Source of the DNA: Sphaerulina vaccinii
Taxonomy: Eukaryota > Ascomycota > Dothideomycetes > Mycosphaerellales > Mycosphaerellaceae
Length of the DNA stretch: 64,000 bases
Direction of reading: 5' to 3'
NCBI GenBank assembly: GCA_022570795.1
Contig: JAKUDP010000013.1
Location: 1,054,001 to 1,118,000, forward strand
Made by a program: the position numbers and the translations under genes. Positions 10,235 to 22,108 of this stretch are shown piece after piece. A model generated the notes under the pieces. It ran no database searches. It saw only the letters and a list, made by a program, of their open reading frames with translations, and was not told where the DNA came from. How positions within the stretch are numbered: position 1 is the stretch's first letter; each line of letters opens with the position of its first letter.

Positions 10235-11293
10235 ATGCGTCTTTCTTTCTCCTCCTCCAGAACACGTTCTGCTTCTTCCACACCAACCACTCGTTCAACC
10301 AATACCTCAGACTCAACCTCCACAAATCAATCTGAAACGCTACAACGAGGCTACACCAATGGATTACTCCTACTACCTCCACCTCCTAATCCACCAACAC
10401 CCTCCACGCTCGCAATCGCGTACAAACCAGCCCTTCGTGCCGTCATCACGCACATCAAATTCCACAACAGACAACAGAACTCAAGTACAGACTCCCTGCT
10501 TGATATCGCCTTGCCGTTGTACGGAAGCTCCGCCTCCACCCGCAGTAAGGAATTCGCAAGCGTCTCAGCCTTGGTCACAAATTTCTATGGGCTCATAAGT
10601 CAGACTCTGCTCGAATGCGGAGTTGGAGTTGGACTGAGAGAAATTGATGTGCGAGTTCTGCTTTTGAGATATGATTATCATGAGGCTTTCAAGGGTTATC
10701 TGGATCCTCCCACGCCGCAGCACTTTGATGTTGTGACTGATCTTCGATCTTTGGTTGAGAGTCAAAGACAGTGGACGCAATTGTTTGTTCCGGATACAGA
10801 GCAGGCGGATAGGATGTTCAAGCAATTTCGAGCTATTGCTATTGCGCATTTGGGGAAGAATGTTACGAGGGCGCAGGTGTTGTGTACGAATCCAATGATT
10901 GTACCGGGGAGCATTATTGTCGATCGACCGAGCACAGCTTATGGAATAAATAATGGTACGATGGACTTGGGAAAGGTATATCAGCGTGTTGTTGCTGTGG
11001 GCGATTTCGGGAAATTGGATTGTGCTACAAAAGCGCTGTTGACGATGGCGGCGTTCTTGCTTGGTGATGAGGGTATGGAGACTTCGCCTGTTTCGCCGAG
11101 TCCAATTTGGGACGAGGATAAAACGTGGGATGCGAGGTTGAGGAGTTCGAGAAGTTGGAGGAGACCTTGTCAACTTGTGCTAAAGTCTTCAATGGATGGG
11201 TGTGGGTTCTTGAACCGGCGACCGAGTACAGCAACAACTCGTGGAGCGGAATTCTGGTATGATCGTGTGCTATCCTTTCTTCGAGCTATTTAA
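10235..11293 (+). CDS. Pantetheine-phosphate adenylyltransferase-like protein with eroded active site
   Basis: 352 residues, single exon. After a Ser/Thr-rich start, residues about 43-80 (LLLLPPPPNPP..LAIAYKPALRAVI) and VDVRVLLLRYDYH resemble, from memory, the N-terminal part of fungal pantetheine-phosphate adenylyltransferases (CoA biosynthesis, fourth step). That family then has a nucleotidyltransferase motif of the form GGTFDHLHxGHKLLLT. Here the matching place (about residues 252-275) reads VVAVGDFGKLDCATKALLTMAAFLL: the flanks are kept but both histidines of HxGH are lost. The remaining C-terminus is not family-like and the protein is about 100 residues shorter than usual. It is probably a catalytically dead paralogue, or a gene in decay whose frame is still open. 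The family call is inference. Confidence 0.6.
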   Translation: MRLSFSSSRTRSASSTPTTRSTNTSDSTSTNQSETLQRGYTNGLLLLPPPPNPPTPSTLAIAYKPALRAVITHIKFHNRQQNSSTDSLLDIALPLYGSSASTRSKEFASVSALVTNFYGLISQTLLECGVGVGLREIDVRVLLLRYDYHEAFKGYLDPPTPQHFDVVTDLRSLVESQRQWTQLFVPDTEQADRMFKQFRAIAIAHLGKNVTRAQVLCTNPMIVPGSIIVDRPSTAYGINNGTMDLGKVYQRVVAVGDFGKLDCATKALLTMAAFLLGDEGMETSPVSPSPIWDEDKTWDARLRSSRSWRRPCQLVLKSSMDGCGFLNRRPSTATTRGAEFWYDRVLSFLRAI

Positions 11294-11745
11294 AAAGTCG
11301 CGCCTGGACTGGTCCATGCTAGAGCTGATGGGAGTCACTACCTCGAGGCTTTCAGTTCTGCAACCACGCGCACCAGCTTCGAGGTTGTCAAAGAAGTCAG
11401 TGCACCAGCGCTGAGCAGATCGAAGAAGTGCTTTGTACACGAAAGCGGAGCTACAGTAGTGATGATCACGACTAGCACTGGGCCGATGAAGTCCAGAACG
11501 AGAAGTGACAGTGCTGTTGCTGGACTAAAGCAGTTATGTCGGAAGGCCAGCAGGATGAGGATCGTGGAAGATGGACCAGTAGAGATAGTTTTCAAGCATG
11601 CTATGAGAGATTCCGATGCACAATAGCTGAGATTCGTTAACAACGATAGACCTGCTGTAAATACCTCATGATATGTGAACTTCTGAGACTCATGCATTCC
11701 ACACTTGTTACAAGCTTCGCCAGGCGTGCCTGCCCGTCAAGTTCG
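11294..11745. other. Convergent intergenic region, nothing certain
   Basis: Separates two convergent genes. A hydrophobic minus-strand open frame (11338-11697, 119 residues) is present, but it has no family resemblance and sits where 3' UTRs are expected. Confidence 0.3.
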
Positions 11746-13694
11746 TCACCACAGGCGGATTCGTGTGAGGTCCTCAGGTGGTAGCCGGGGCTGGCCATGA
11801 TAACGGCCATGCTCCGTATAGTCATACCACGGACGACCAGTGCTTCCTCTCCCATTTGGTCCACCACGCACCCTGGCATGAGCAAGCAACTCGTGCTTTG
11901 TAATGTTCGCAGATATGTCCCACTGTTTCCGATAGAAAGGACAGGGCTTCTTGCCATCAGTAGGATGCAGCATCAAGCGAGCTCTTTCAGGCCTTCTCTC
12001 ACTGCATATCTCTTGCAGCTCGCTGTCATAGACTCTGCGAGAGATAGTGTATCTTCTCGGGCCATAATGCACCCAGAAGCAATAGACATGTGCCTGGGAC
12101 AAATCAAGCGCTTGAAGCGGATCCAGCTGGCATTGCTGGACCGTGGCTCGTATTACGGCTTCGACGCGCGTGTCATCTTCTAGCCGAACGATCACAGTAT
12201 CTCCAGTCTCAAGAATGACGCGTATGCTGTGCTGAGCAACGAGCTCATCTACAGTTTCCGAAGGTGCTTGTGCCTGCCATGAGGTATCTGAGTGTCTGAG
12301 GACAGAAACACTGAGTTCTGACAGTCTCGTACTCATCTCTCGAGAGTCAGAACTATTGGCCTGGGCAACTTGAGGGTTTGCATGTTCGTTTTCTGCAACG
12401 TACATGTCGTGTCCTGCAAGCGCCTTCCTGTTGATGATTTGAACCTTGTTGAATGCCTGGAAGGATCCTGATGCAGCAGTCAATTTATCACCATCCTGCG
12501 TGTGGTAGTAGCGAACCTGGGGAGCGTTGCGTTCTTCCTTCAATGGCTCTGTGGATTCCTCATCTTTGGCGATGTTATGTAGATCCGTGGGTGTCTGCTC
12601 AAACGTAGCGTCCATGTACACATCGCCATTTCGCAGGTCGGAGACTGTGATGGGAAGTGCCATCACAGAGATGACAGAGGTGCTGACAGAAGTGCGTCTG
12701 ACGGACGACTCGGAAAGGTCTTTCCACCCGTGCTCGCGAAGTATCGAACTGTTGAAGGTATCGAGCGAAAACACTTGTGATCGACGATGGGCCTTCTTAT
12801 ACACAAATGATCTATCGAGTTCAATTGTGTAGTCGGCTGAATTAGAGCCCACGCAAATCGATACTCGATCGGCTGATGCCAAAGCCACCATGCTTCTCAT
12901 ATCCAGCGACACATCTTGAATTGCCGTGCTCGGCCGGTGGCAGACTCTGCGAAGATGCTCCTCCATTGCCCCCATACGTTGTTGAAGGAGGTCGTTCTGA
13001 ACGAGAAGCTGATCAATTCCCCGGTCTAGCTCACTTCTGGCGTCCGTGGCCGGCATTAATGCGGATTCCGTCGAATATCCAGCAAGTAACTTCTGCTGCA
13101 AAACCCAGGCGCCATTTTGCGCTAGCAGCCTGCATGAGAGATCCGCTATCCTTTCGGGTGATGCATCTCCTGTGGTGAATTCAGTCTCCAGCTCGTCAAA
13201 AAGCATCATGGCATTACACAATAGGACAACAAGATCTCTCAGATTGAACATCGTATTGCTTGCTGATCGCAATCTGCTCTCCAGGTCTGAGAGCATAACC
13301 TGGAAGCTGTTGATTCGATGCTGTAAAGTCATCATGATTGATACATGTGACTCGATGTAGCAGCTGGAAGGGACACGGTGACCGCCGATGGCTGACGTTC
13401 CGGCTCCCATGACTTGAGCTTCTACAGCCCGACATTTGGATAGTAGACCTCGCATAGAGCTTTCGATGCCGATCTTTCCTACTGACCCAATCTCGACAGA
13501 GCGTCGCCAGTGTATGTTAAAAATGGTGTCTGTGTAGAGCTTAGTATCAAGGCATATCACTGATGCGCAACCGTCTCACTGTACACATCGCCACGCACGT
13601 CTCCAAAGTGTGCTTGTGCGTGATCCTTAACGACAGTTCTATTCCAAGTCTGCGTGACTGAACGAGGGGACGCCGCGTTGTTGTCATCCGCCAT
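11746..13694 (-). CDS. Hypothetical 632-residue protein with an N-terminal AHFGDV motif
   Basis: Two exons, 13580-13694 and 11746-13529. The 50-nt intron starts GTGAGAC, has branch-like ACTAAG and ends ACACAG. Joining gives AHFGDVRGDVYN near residue 30, a motif often seen ahead of ankyrin/NACHT-type or HET-associated fungal proteins. Residues about 80-200 look mostly helical (LQHRINSFQVMLSDLESRLR). The rest contains a possible beta-rich block (SIRVILETGDTVIVRLEDDT, about residues 480-500) and a basic C-terminus (ARVRGGPNGRGSTGRPWYDY). No NTPase motif, signal peptide or membrane segment. The chosen ATG excludes a 97-residue upstream extension of non-coding composition. Function unknown; a link to fungal self/non-self genes is only a guess. 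Confidence 0.55.
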
Positions 13695-14049
13695 GACATC
13701 CGACTGTCGCAGAAGGTTGTGTTCAGTCCTATGCTCGGGCTTGTCTTGGAGGTATCGAAGTGTAGAGAAGCTGAACTTGAGGTTGAAAGCAGACCAAGCT
13801 GAGCAAGGCTCGCTTGGCATTTCCCGGTGGTGGCTGAGGTTACACATCGAGGCTGAGGCCGAAGACGTCGTCCACGGATTCCATCGGACGACATGATACC
13901 AAATATGGCCTCTTGCAACGCAGCTGAACGATCGAAGTAGAGAGAGCGACTCAGAAACTAGAAGTAGAGACACTTGATTTGCCATTGAGCGTATGCTGTC
14001 CGAACGTCTGGGCGCTGAACGCTGGTAAGCCTGGTAATGAACCTAAAGA

Positions 14050-15102
14050 CTATCGCAATGATCGTATCGTCGTAACGCCCCTCTCAGCCGTCCCGGGCCC
14101 ATTCCCACAAGCAAATGACTCCTTCATCGGCGTAGCAGGCGGTGACCAGAATCGCACACTATCAGTAGGCGATTCCGAGTCATTCTTCAGTCGCGTAAAG
14201 GTACTACCAGACGACATCCGATATTCTTTGGCAGCACAGACCCCAGGTGACAATGCGCCACTGTTGCGATACTCCTTCGGCGGACACATCCCAGGACTCG
14301 CAACAAGCGTCCTATCACTGCTCATACTCCAGCGATTCCCTCCTTCGAGCAAATCATTCCACCAGTCGATCATCTCATCCGCTGCAAGACAATCATCGAA
14401 GTGCGGGACATATCTCGGAGTTCCAGAACTTGGTGGCGATGGAAGTTTGCGCTTCATGTAGTGCTCCACTGTGGCTTTGGTTTCGAGCTCGGGTGTCAGA
14501 GGCCATTGTTGATGGGAGTCTCGTCTGGGTGGGTAGATGGGAGTAATAGTGCGTTTGACAGATGGCAATGCCACGGGTTTCCTTGCGATGAGCTTTGGTT
14601 TGCGTGCCTTCGCGGTGATGGTTTCTTGTTGGGAATCTGAGCTGTCTTGTGGGCAGTATGCTGGAGTGGTGGTGTGTCGGAGAGCAGGTGAGTTTGTCGA
14701 GAGCTGTTTAGGTAGAGCTTCCGAGGCACTTGTCATGCCAGTAGGAGGATTGCATGTCTCCGACGATGATGTGTCTTCTGAAGAGTCCTCATCATCATCT
14801 CGAGGCTCGTTGTTGATGACTTCTCGTAGCTCCCGGATCCTGTTGTCGTATGTTCTCCCAATGGCGTCCAACTTCAACGCATCGTCATCGCTGGACATGC
14901 GCCTTCTTGCTTTGGTGAGCAACTCTCGCGCACTGCGATAGGATGCCAATGCGCCTCTGACATTGCCAGCTTGATCACGTTCGACGGCGGTCTTAGCCTT
15001 GTCCAGAGCCCTAGACAAAGTGATGTTCTTCTGGCCTATCACTCTGCTCGTGCGATTGTTGTATGGAGCAGCCATTTCGTGAGGGTGTGTGGAGGAAGCC
15101 AT
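14050..15102 (-). CDS. MIT-domain protein, otherwise disordered
   Basis: 350 residues, single exon. Residues about 28-95 form a MIT-type three-helix bundle (ALDKAKTAVERDQAGNVRGALASYRSARELLTKA..YDNRIRELREVI), the domain by which Vps4-like proteins bind ESCRT-III tails. An acidic Ser-rich linker (DDDEDSSEDTSSSE) and a long Pro/Ser-rich disordered C-terminus follow. That part has a twice-used (P/A)(P/A)KEYR block (residues about 280-310). There is no AAA ATPase domain. A role in endosomal or membrane-traffic scaffolding is inferred from MIT alone. Confidence 0.65.
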   Translation of the reverse strand: MASSTHPHEMAAPYNNRTSRVIGQKNITLSRALDKAKTAVERDQAGNVRGALASYRSARELLTKARRRMSSDDDALKLDAIGRTYDNRIRELREVINNEPRDDDEDSSEDTSSSETCNPPTGMTSASEALPKQLSTNSPALRHTTTPAYCPQDSSDSQQETITAKARKPKLIARKPVALPSVKRTITPIYPPRRDSHQQWPLTPELETKATVEHYMKRKLPSPPSSGTPRYVPHFDDCLAADEMIDWWNDLLEGGNRWSMSSDRTLVASPGMCPPKEYRNSGALSPGVCAAKEYRMSSGSTFTRLKNDSESPTDSVRFWSPPATPMKESFACGNGPGTAERGVTTIRSLR

Positions 15103-15544
15103 GGCTGACGATAAAGTTTGAGATCTGTCCTTCGGGTCCTGGTTATCAAGAGAGGGCCTCGCAAGTTTGACAGGTCCAGCCAGAATTGTATCAACGGCAT
15201 CATGCGCCGTCAGTGGAGTTCATGCACGTGTTGCGTTTTCGCAGGGTATTTCTGTGGATCGGGCGGAGGTCCCCTAAGCGCTCCTGCACAATCTATTGGA
15301 AAGTGTGGGCTCCTCACGAATCGCATCTTCGCACACTTGCATCTCGGCTACGGGCTGTCGACGCGTACAGGGCGGTATGGGACTTGATGAAATTGTCGTT
15401 GGTTCTGTCTCAACACACCGCCTTGCTTCAGCAAGTTCCAGCGCGCAACTCTCCTGCAGTCAATCTGCCCTTGCCGCAACAATGCATTGTCGGTCTGCTG
15501 ATATACACTTGGCGCAACATATGGCATCCCTGTGCTGTAGGAGC

Positions 15545-16003
15545 TCATGATCCACGGTACGTGGTATAGCTCCATGGTCCCAACAGGAGAGGTACATGAT
15601 AATGCTCTTCTGACTTCTCAGCAGCGAATCTGAGCTCGACTTCAGGCCAGAAAGTCTTGCCCTTGCCGTAATATGCTTCCGTGTCGAAGGTCAAGCTCCA
15701 GATCATCTGGTCGCCTTCCGGCAAGCTTGCTTTCGCTGTCTTGACCACTTCGTTGATGTCCGCTGAAGACGTCCATGCTGGCACACGGCCATCACTGTTT
15801 GTCGTAGCTGTCCAGTGCGCAGTTGTAGCATGTGCTGGAGACACGAGCTTCAGGTTGACGGCAATGCCAGCTCCTGGCTTGCCTGTGATTGTGCTGAGGA
15901 CGTGGCAGGTGATGAAAGGTCGTTCGGCCGCCATTTTGGACGGAGTGAGATGGCTGGAAATGTTGGCGAGTCGTTGTGAGGCTGTAGCTTCCTGGCTCGG
16001 CAT
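15545..16003 (-). CDS. 5-hydroxyisourate hydrolase (transthyretin-like, purine catabolism)
   Basis: Hydrolyses 5-hydroxyisourate, the uricase product, to OHCU on the way to allantoin. The hallmark C-terminus reads YHVPLLLGPWSYTTYRGS, a close match to the family signature ending in YRGS. The N-terminal motif CHVLSTITGKPG and SDGRVP supply the other expected catalytic His and Arg. 152 residues from the first ATG, or 129 from the second (MAAERPF, at 15934), which fits the usual size better. No C-terminal peroxisomal signal is seen. No uricase or OHCU decarboxylase gene is nearby. Confidence 0.9.
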   Translation of the reverse strand: MPSQEATASQRLANISSHLTPSKMAAERPFITCHVLSTITGKPGAGIAVNLKLVSPAHATTAHWTATTNSDGRVPAWTSSADINEVVKTAKASLPEGDQMIWSLTFDTEAYYGKGKTFWPEVELRFAAEKSEEHYHVPLLLGPWSYTTYRGS

Positions 16004-17077
16004 GAGATCTTCAAGCTATACAACAACTCAGCTCATACGAGAGAGTCTGGTATATGTATGTGTGGTGAGTGTTTCTCCCTCGCTCGCTCGACAAGAAAGA
16101 CCTGAAGAGAAGCGGGCGGTTGCGACCGAAAGTCAATCGTGCTCATCATCTCATGTCTCGACGGAGCTGCACGACTTCTTCCACGACATCAACCTCACCT
16201 TCATATCATCATCTGTGAGACCACCAAACTGTCGTGCCCATACGACAATCTACACGCCATTGTGAGCCTGCCAGTGGTGGTGCTCACGAAGATTCGATAA
16301 GGCTGCTGCTAGGCACCCACCCATGCGGCCGCGCTGACAAGATCCAAGACGATGTGCCGGCTCAAAATCAACAAGTCCCCCCGAGACTATGATGCGTTTT
16401 ATGCACTATACAGCCTTATACAGGACACTAGTGCTTGCATAGTCATGCATAGTAATCAGGTTCGTTCATAAGGATCATCTCGCCCGGTGGCACGCTCCCG
16501 TCAGCAACTCGCACGACCTCACCAAGATAGCGCACCTTATCATGGGGATCCATGACAGGAACCGCGCCAAGCAAGACTGTCCTTTACGCACGGACTTAAG
16601 TGGTGTGCACAGTGTTCTCACTGCAAGATGTCCGTTCGTTGAGTGGGCAGACAGGCATGATTTATCCTCCGGCTCTAGTCTCACACCTAGAATTCTCATC
16701 AGGCTTCTGACCGCGAGCCCTGTTGCTTGACGTGCTGAGAGCTGCACGATTACTGTACCCCAGAGCCTGCATCTAGGGCGGCCCGGCCATCTTATGTCTG
16801 ATCCGAGTCCGTTTGGGTTCTCGTGCCAAGCTGTTGCCCATAGCTCACAATCGTAGACTGACCGGTCTATCATGATGAGCCATTCACGGGTAGAGGGCTG
16901 TTGTGCGTTCCGGGTGAGGTAAACTGTAGGGACTGCGTACATGATTATAAACCATCGTGCAGATCTATATACCCACGGCCGCGGAAACCATGGACTTTTG
17001 ATCGTACCTTGATATACGTTGTTTACAGCATTGTTGGAGTCGTGCTAACGAAGATCGAAATCTGAGTAACAGCGACG
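16004..17077. other. Promoter region between HIU hydrolase and the ABC transporter
   Basis: About 1.07 kb separating divergent genes. A 155-residue minus-strand open frame at 16475-16942 has no recognisable content. The 100 nt before the transporter ATG contain ATCTATATAC and a CGG-rich palindrome. Confidence 0.4.
16979..16985. promoter_or_regulatory. PDRE-like CCGCGGA element upstream of the ABC transporter
   Basis: CCGCGGA matches seven of eight bases of the yeast pleiotropic drug response element TCCGCGGA. It forms inverted CGG triplets of the type bound by Zn2Cys6 factors, about 93 nt before the ATG. One short match could be chance. Confidence 0.3.
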
Positions 17078-20000
17078 ATGGCGAAGGACACGAATGACAG
17101 AGACAGCGATGCATGGAGCATCAGTAAAGAACAGGAAGAGGACATTATTCGACAACATGACTACCTGGAATTCGAAGATGAAAAGACATTAACGCGCATG
17201 GCCTCGCTGGCTCATCAGCAGTCCATCACCAACCTCAGCGAGACGAGAGCAGCACATTACAACTCAACAGCACTGGATCGCTTTCAAACACTACAAGGCC
17301 TTTCGCCTGAGGACGAAGTCTTCGACCCCAGTAGCGACAAGTTCGACCTCTACAAATGGATCCGGCTGAATACAAAGATGTCCGCAGAAGATGGAATCAA
17401 GACGAAACGTACAGGAGTCGCCTTCCGCAACGTCAACATACGAGGCACAGGCCCAGCCTTGAACATTCAATCCACAGTCGGAAGCCTACTGACCGCTCCT
17501 CTACGTCTCGGCGAGATCTGGAGCTCAAGACGGAAAGTCCCAAGACATATCCTCAAGAACTTCAACGGCCTGGTGAAATCCGGCGAACTCCTTGTCGTTC
17601 TGGGTCGTCCTGGAGCTGGCTGTTCTACACTATTGAAGACTCTCACTGGCGAGACCTATGGACTTCAGGCGGACCAGGACTCTGTTGTGCATTATAATGG
17701 TATTGAACAGAGTCAGATGATGAAGGAGTTCAAAGGTGAAGTGATATATAATCAGGAAGTGGACAAGCACTTTCCGCACTTGACTGTATGCTGCTATCAA
17801 TCAAGCCCGATAGGAACAGTCGAGCTGATGTGACCAGGTCGGACAAACTCTCGAACACGCCGCCGCGATGCGCATGCCACAGAATCGTCCCTTCCGTGGT
17901 TCTCGACAAGATGCAGTCGAACATGTTACGAGAGTCATTATGGCAGTGTGAGTGTATTCACAACCTCAATCCGAGGCACGAAGATCAGCGACGACTTTCG
18001 CTGACACGATTGTGAACTACAGCTACGGCCTAAGCCACACCTACAACACCAAAGTCGGTAACGACTTCATTCGAGGTGTTTCTGGTGGTGAGAGGAAAAG
18101 AGTTAGTATTGCTGAGATGGCGTTGGCGAAGAGTGCTGTTGCTGCTTGGGTAAGTGAAGTCATCCAAGACCCTCGCGTGCTGATGAAGCTGATCTATGCA
18201 TAGGACAACTCAACCCGTGGTCTCGACTCGGCAACAGCCCTCCGATTCGTCAAAGCCCTTCGTGTCAATGCGGATCTCGATGGTTCTGCACACGTTGTGG
18301 CGATATACCAAGCCAGCCAACCGATCTATGATGTTTTCGATAAAGTCACGGTCCTGTATGAGGGTCGCCAGGTGTTCTTTGGCAAAGCTAAGGATGGAAA
18401 GCCATATTTCGAAAAGATGGGCTGGGTAAGTCGCGCTCCTCAACGATATCCTGTACGCTCGATGAACTCGTGCACTGACACAACTTCAGTACTGCCCTCC
18501 ACGACAAACAGCCGGAGACTTCCTCACATCTGTCACTAACCCCGGCGAACGACAACCTCGAGCTGGCTATCACTCCAAAGTCCCTCGCACGCCAGAAGAG
18601 TTCGAAACTTACTGGCGAAACAGTCCCGAGTTCGCTGCACTGCAGAAAGAAATCGCAGAGTATGAGCAAGAACGGCCCATTGGCAACCAGGATGAACTAC
18701 AGGCCTTCCGAGAGTCAAAGATTGGTGCTCAATCCAAGCATACACGAGGACGATCGCCATATATGATCAGTGTGGCAATGCAGATTAAATTGAACACGAA
18801 GAGGGCGTGGCAGAGGATCTTGGGAGATCCTCCAGCTACAGTTGCGCCTATTGTCATGAATGTTATCATCGTGAGTTGTTACCGAGATCAGTTTGGAGTG
18901 GCTTTTGGCATACTAACTTTTGCTATAGGCACTTCTGATCGGTAGCATTTACTTTGGAGCCTCCGAAGACACAGCGTCCTTCGCTGGCCGCGGAGCAACT
19001 CTCTTCTTCGCGATTCTTATCTGTGTCTTCTCAGCCATCTCAGAGGTTAATGCCCTTTACGAACAACGTCCTATCGTGGAGAAGCACAAATCATACGCCT
19101 TTTACCATCCTGCCACTGAAGCCATTGCCGGTATCGTCGTCGATATCATACCCAAATTCCTCCTAGGAGTCGCTTTCAATATGGTACGCATTGATGTGTT
19201 TGGGCTCACCATATTAGACACTTGCTGACTAGCGTTCTCTACAGGTGATTTACTTTCTCGCCGGCTTGAGGGCACAGCCAGGCAACTTCTTCCTCTACTT
19301 CCTCATCACATACATGGCGAACTTCACAATGGCTGGTCTCTTCCGATCCATCGCGGCCTTGTCATCCTCTATATCGCAAGCTATGACATACTGCGGAGTC
19401 CTACTCCTTGCCGTAGGAGTATACACAGGCTTCATCATTCCGACACAATACATGAAAGACTGGTTCTCCTGGATTCGTTGGATCAATCCAGTCTTCTACT
19501 CCTTCGAAATACTAGTAGCAAACGAATTCCACGGCAGAGACTTCGACTGTTCTGTCTTCGTACCCAATTACGCAAACATGTCTGGCGATACTTTCGTCTG
19601 CTCGACACAAGGCGCCGTGGCCGGAGAACTCACTGTACGAGGAGACGCTTTCATCGATGCAGCTTTCGGATATGCCCAATCGAGAGTCTGGCGCAACTTT
19701 GGCATCCTGTGTGCTTTCTTGATCGGTTTCTTGGCTATCTACTTTACCATTGTGGAGCTGAATTCGAACACCGCATCGAAGGCAGAAGTCCTCGTGTTCC
19801 GCAGAGGTCGTGTACCAGAGTATCTTAAGTCTGGAAGTGCGAAGAAAGGCTCTGATGTTGAAGCAGCACAAGACAAAGCCAGACCCATCCGAGAGATCAA
19901 TCCTGAGAAGGGCAGTAGTGATGGGAGTGAATCCGACATTCAACTCAGCGCGCAGACGGATATGTTCACTTGGAGGAATGTCACCTACGATATCGAAATC

Positions 20001-22108
20001 AAAGGAGAACCGAGACGTTTGCTTGATGATGTAAGCGGATATGTCAAGCCGGGCACTCTGACTGCTTTGATGGGGACTTCTGGTGCGGGCAAGACTACTC
20101 TTCTGGACGTGAGTATACCCCTCCTCTAGCCCGGTACTGTGCTTATGCTGACATCTTTGTGCTCTAGGTTCTTGCTCAGCGTACAAGCATCGGAGTCATT
20201 ACCGGCTCGATGTTTGTCAACGGCGCTCCGCTAAATGCTAGCTTCCAGCGTAAGACAGGTTATGTGCAACAACAGGACTTGCATCTCGATACAGCGACAG
20301 TGAGGGAGTCTCTACGCTTCTCGGCACTCCTGCGACAGCCACAATCTGTGTCCCGAGATGAGAAGTTTGCATATGTCGAACAGGTCATCAAGCTCCTGAA
20401 CATGGAAGATTTCGCCGAAGCTGTGGTCGGTGTCCCGGGTGAAGGGCTCAATGTCGAGCAGCGCAAGTTACTCACGATCGGTGTCGAGTAAGTCGGGCCT
20501 CTCTTGGAGACATGAGTGCAGATGCTAACACGTCCTCAGACTCGCGGCCAAGCCCAAACTCCTCCTCTTCCTCGACGAACCCACATCAGGCCTCGACTCC
20601 CAGAGTGCATGGGCCATCTGTTCTCTCCTCCGAAAACTCGCAGACAATGGTCAAGCTGTGCTTTGCACAATCCATCAACCCAGCGCCACCCTCTTCGCCG
20701 AGTTCGACAGACTCCTCTTCCTCCGAAAAGGTGGTCAAACAGTCTACTTCGGTGAAATCGGACAAGACTACCGCACTCTCCTCGACTACTTCACCAAGAA
20801 CGGCGCCAGAGCCTGTTTACCTCAAGAAAACCCAGCAGAATACATGCTCGACATCGTCGGCGATGAGACTACTGGAGACTGGGTCTCGAACTGGCGTCAG
20901 AGTCCTGAAGCGGAGAATCTGCAAACTGAGATCGACAACATCCATGCCATTAGCCACCATGAGGGTGAAGAGGGTGCAGAGGAACAACAATCTGAATTTG
21001 CCATGCCGCTTACCTTCCAGCTCGCAGAAGTTACCAAGCGAGTCTTCCAGCAGTACTGGAGAATGCCGGGATACATCATTGCCAAACTTGCTCTGGGACT
21101 CGGATCGGGCTTCTTTATTGGTTTCTCCTTCTATCAGGCCAAAACCTCACTGCAAGGAATGCAGAATATTCGTAAGTCGTTTTCCTATATCTACCTCGCC
21201 ACTGCTCACAATCTCGCCCAGTCTATTCCGTCTTCATGGTCGTTGCAATTTTCAACAACATAACCCAACAAGTCATGCCCCTCTTCGTCGACCAGCGAGC
21301 GCTTTACGAAGTCCGAGAAAGACCAAGTAAAGCTTACTCTTGGAAAGCTTTCCTCGTCGCCAACATGATCGTCGAAGTACCATGGCAAGCAATGGCTGGA
21401 CTACTCACCTGGTCTGTCTTCTACTTCCCCGTCATGGGAGCAGACCAGTCAACAGAGCGTCAAGTCTTGACGCTTCTGCTCTTCGTGGCCTTCTTCATCT
21501 ACGCGTCCGTATTCGCGCACATGTGTATCGTCGTTCTACCAGACGCGATGACAGCAAGCGCAATAGTCGTATTGCTATTCTCGATGATGCTTGTGTTTTG
21601 CGGTGTGATGGTAAGTCTGCTCCAAGAATTCCTCACCCTACGACATACCTTGTACTGACGACGAATGTTATAGCAACCTCCAGCCGAACTCCCCGGTTTC
21701 TGGATGTTCATGTACCGCACCTCACCTCTAACCTACCTCATCTCCTCAATCAGCACCACAATGCTGCACCGCCGACCCATAGAGTGTTCAGCCTCAGAAA
21801 TTAACATTTTCAATCCACCTTCCGGACAAACTTGTGGACAATACATGGCAGAATATATGTCTCCTGCCACGGGAGTCTTGCAAAATCCTGAAGCAACGAG
21901 CAACTGCGGATATTGTTCACTTACAGACGCTGATCAGTATCTTGCCAATTCTGGAATGCATTGGGGTAATCGATGGAGAGATTTTGGTTTGGTTTGGGTG
22001 TATATTATTGCGACGTTGGCGATTACGGTGAGCTTGTATTACTTTTTCAGGGTTTTGCCGCTGCAGAGGAAGAGGAAGGCGAAGAAGGTCGAGGTGGCGA
22101 AGAAGTAA
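17078..22108 (+). CDS. PDR-type ABC transporter (ABCG, full-size)
   Basis: Plasma-membrane ATP-driven exporter of the pleiotropic drug resistance family. Eleven exons: 17078-17785, 17838-17947, 18023-18149, 18204-18425, 18490-18870, 18929-19183, 19245-20108, 20168-20487, 20540-21171, 21222-21610, 21674-22108. They join in frame to 1480 residues. NBD1 has GRPGAGCSTLLK (about 175-186; Cys replaces the Walker Lys, as is normal in fungal PDRs), VSGGERKRVS and DNSTRGLDSA. NBD2 has GTSGAGKTTLL (about 877), the degenerate signature LNVEQRK and LLFLDEPTSGLDS. Two six-helix membrane domains follow the NBDs, with GPI..P-type extracellular loops between the last helices. No inactivating change was seen. 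Substrate unknown; detoxification or metabolite export are both possible. Confidence 0.95.

Noticed and set aside
13695..13985. 97-residue N-terminal extension of the 632-residue protein
   Set aside because: In frame but with leader-like random composition; the downstream ATG begins the recognisable part.
16475..16942. Minus-strand 155-residue open frame upstream of the transporter
   Set aside because: No domain, odd composition, and lies in the expected promoter region.
19512..20186. Minus-strand 224-residue open frame
   Set aside because: Lies wholly antisense to conserved exons of the ABC transporter and has no protein-like composition.
20512..21330. Plus-strand 272-residue Ser-rich open frame
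   Set aside because: It is a shifted reading of transporter exon 9, which carries LLFLDEPTSGLDS in the true frame.
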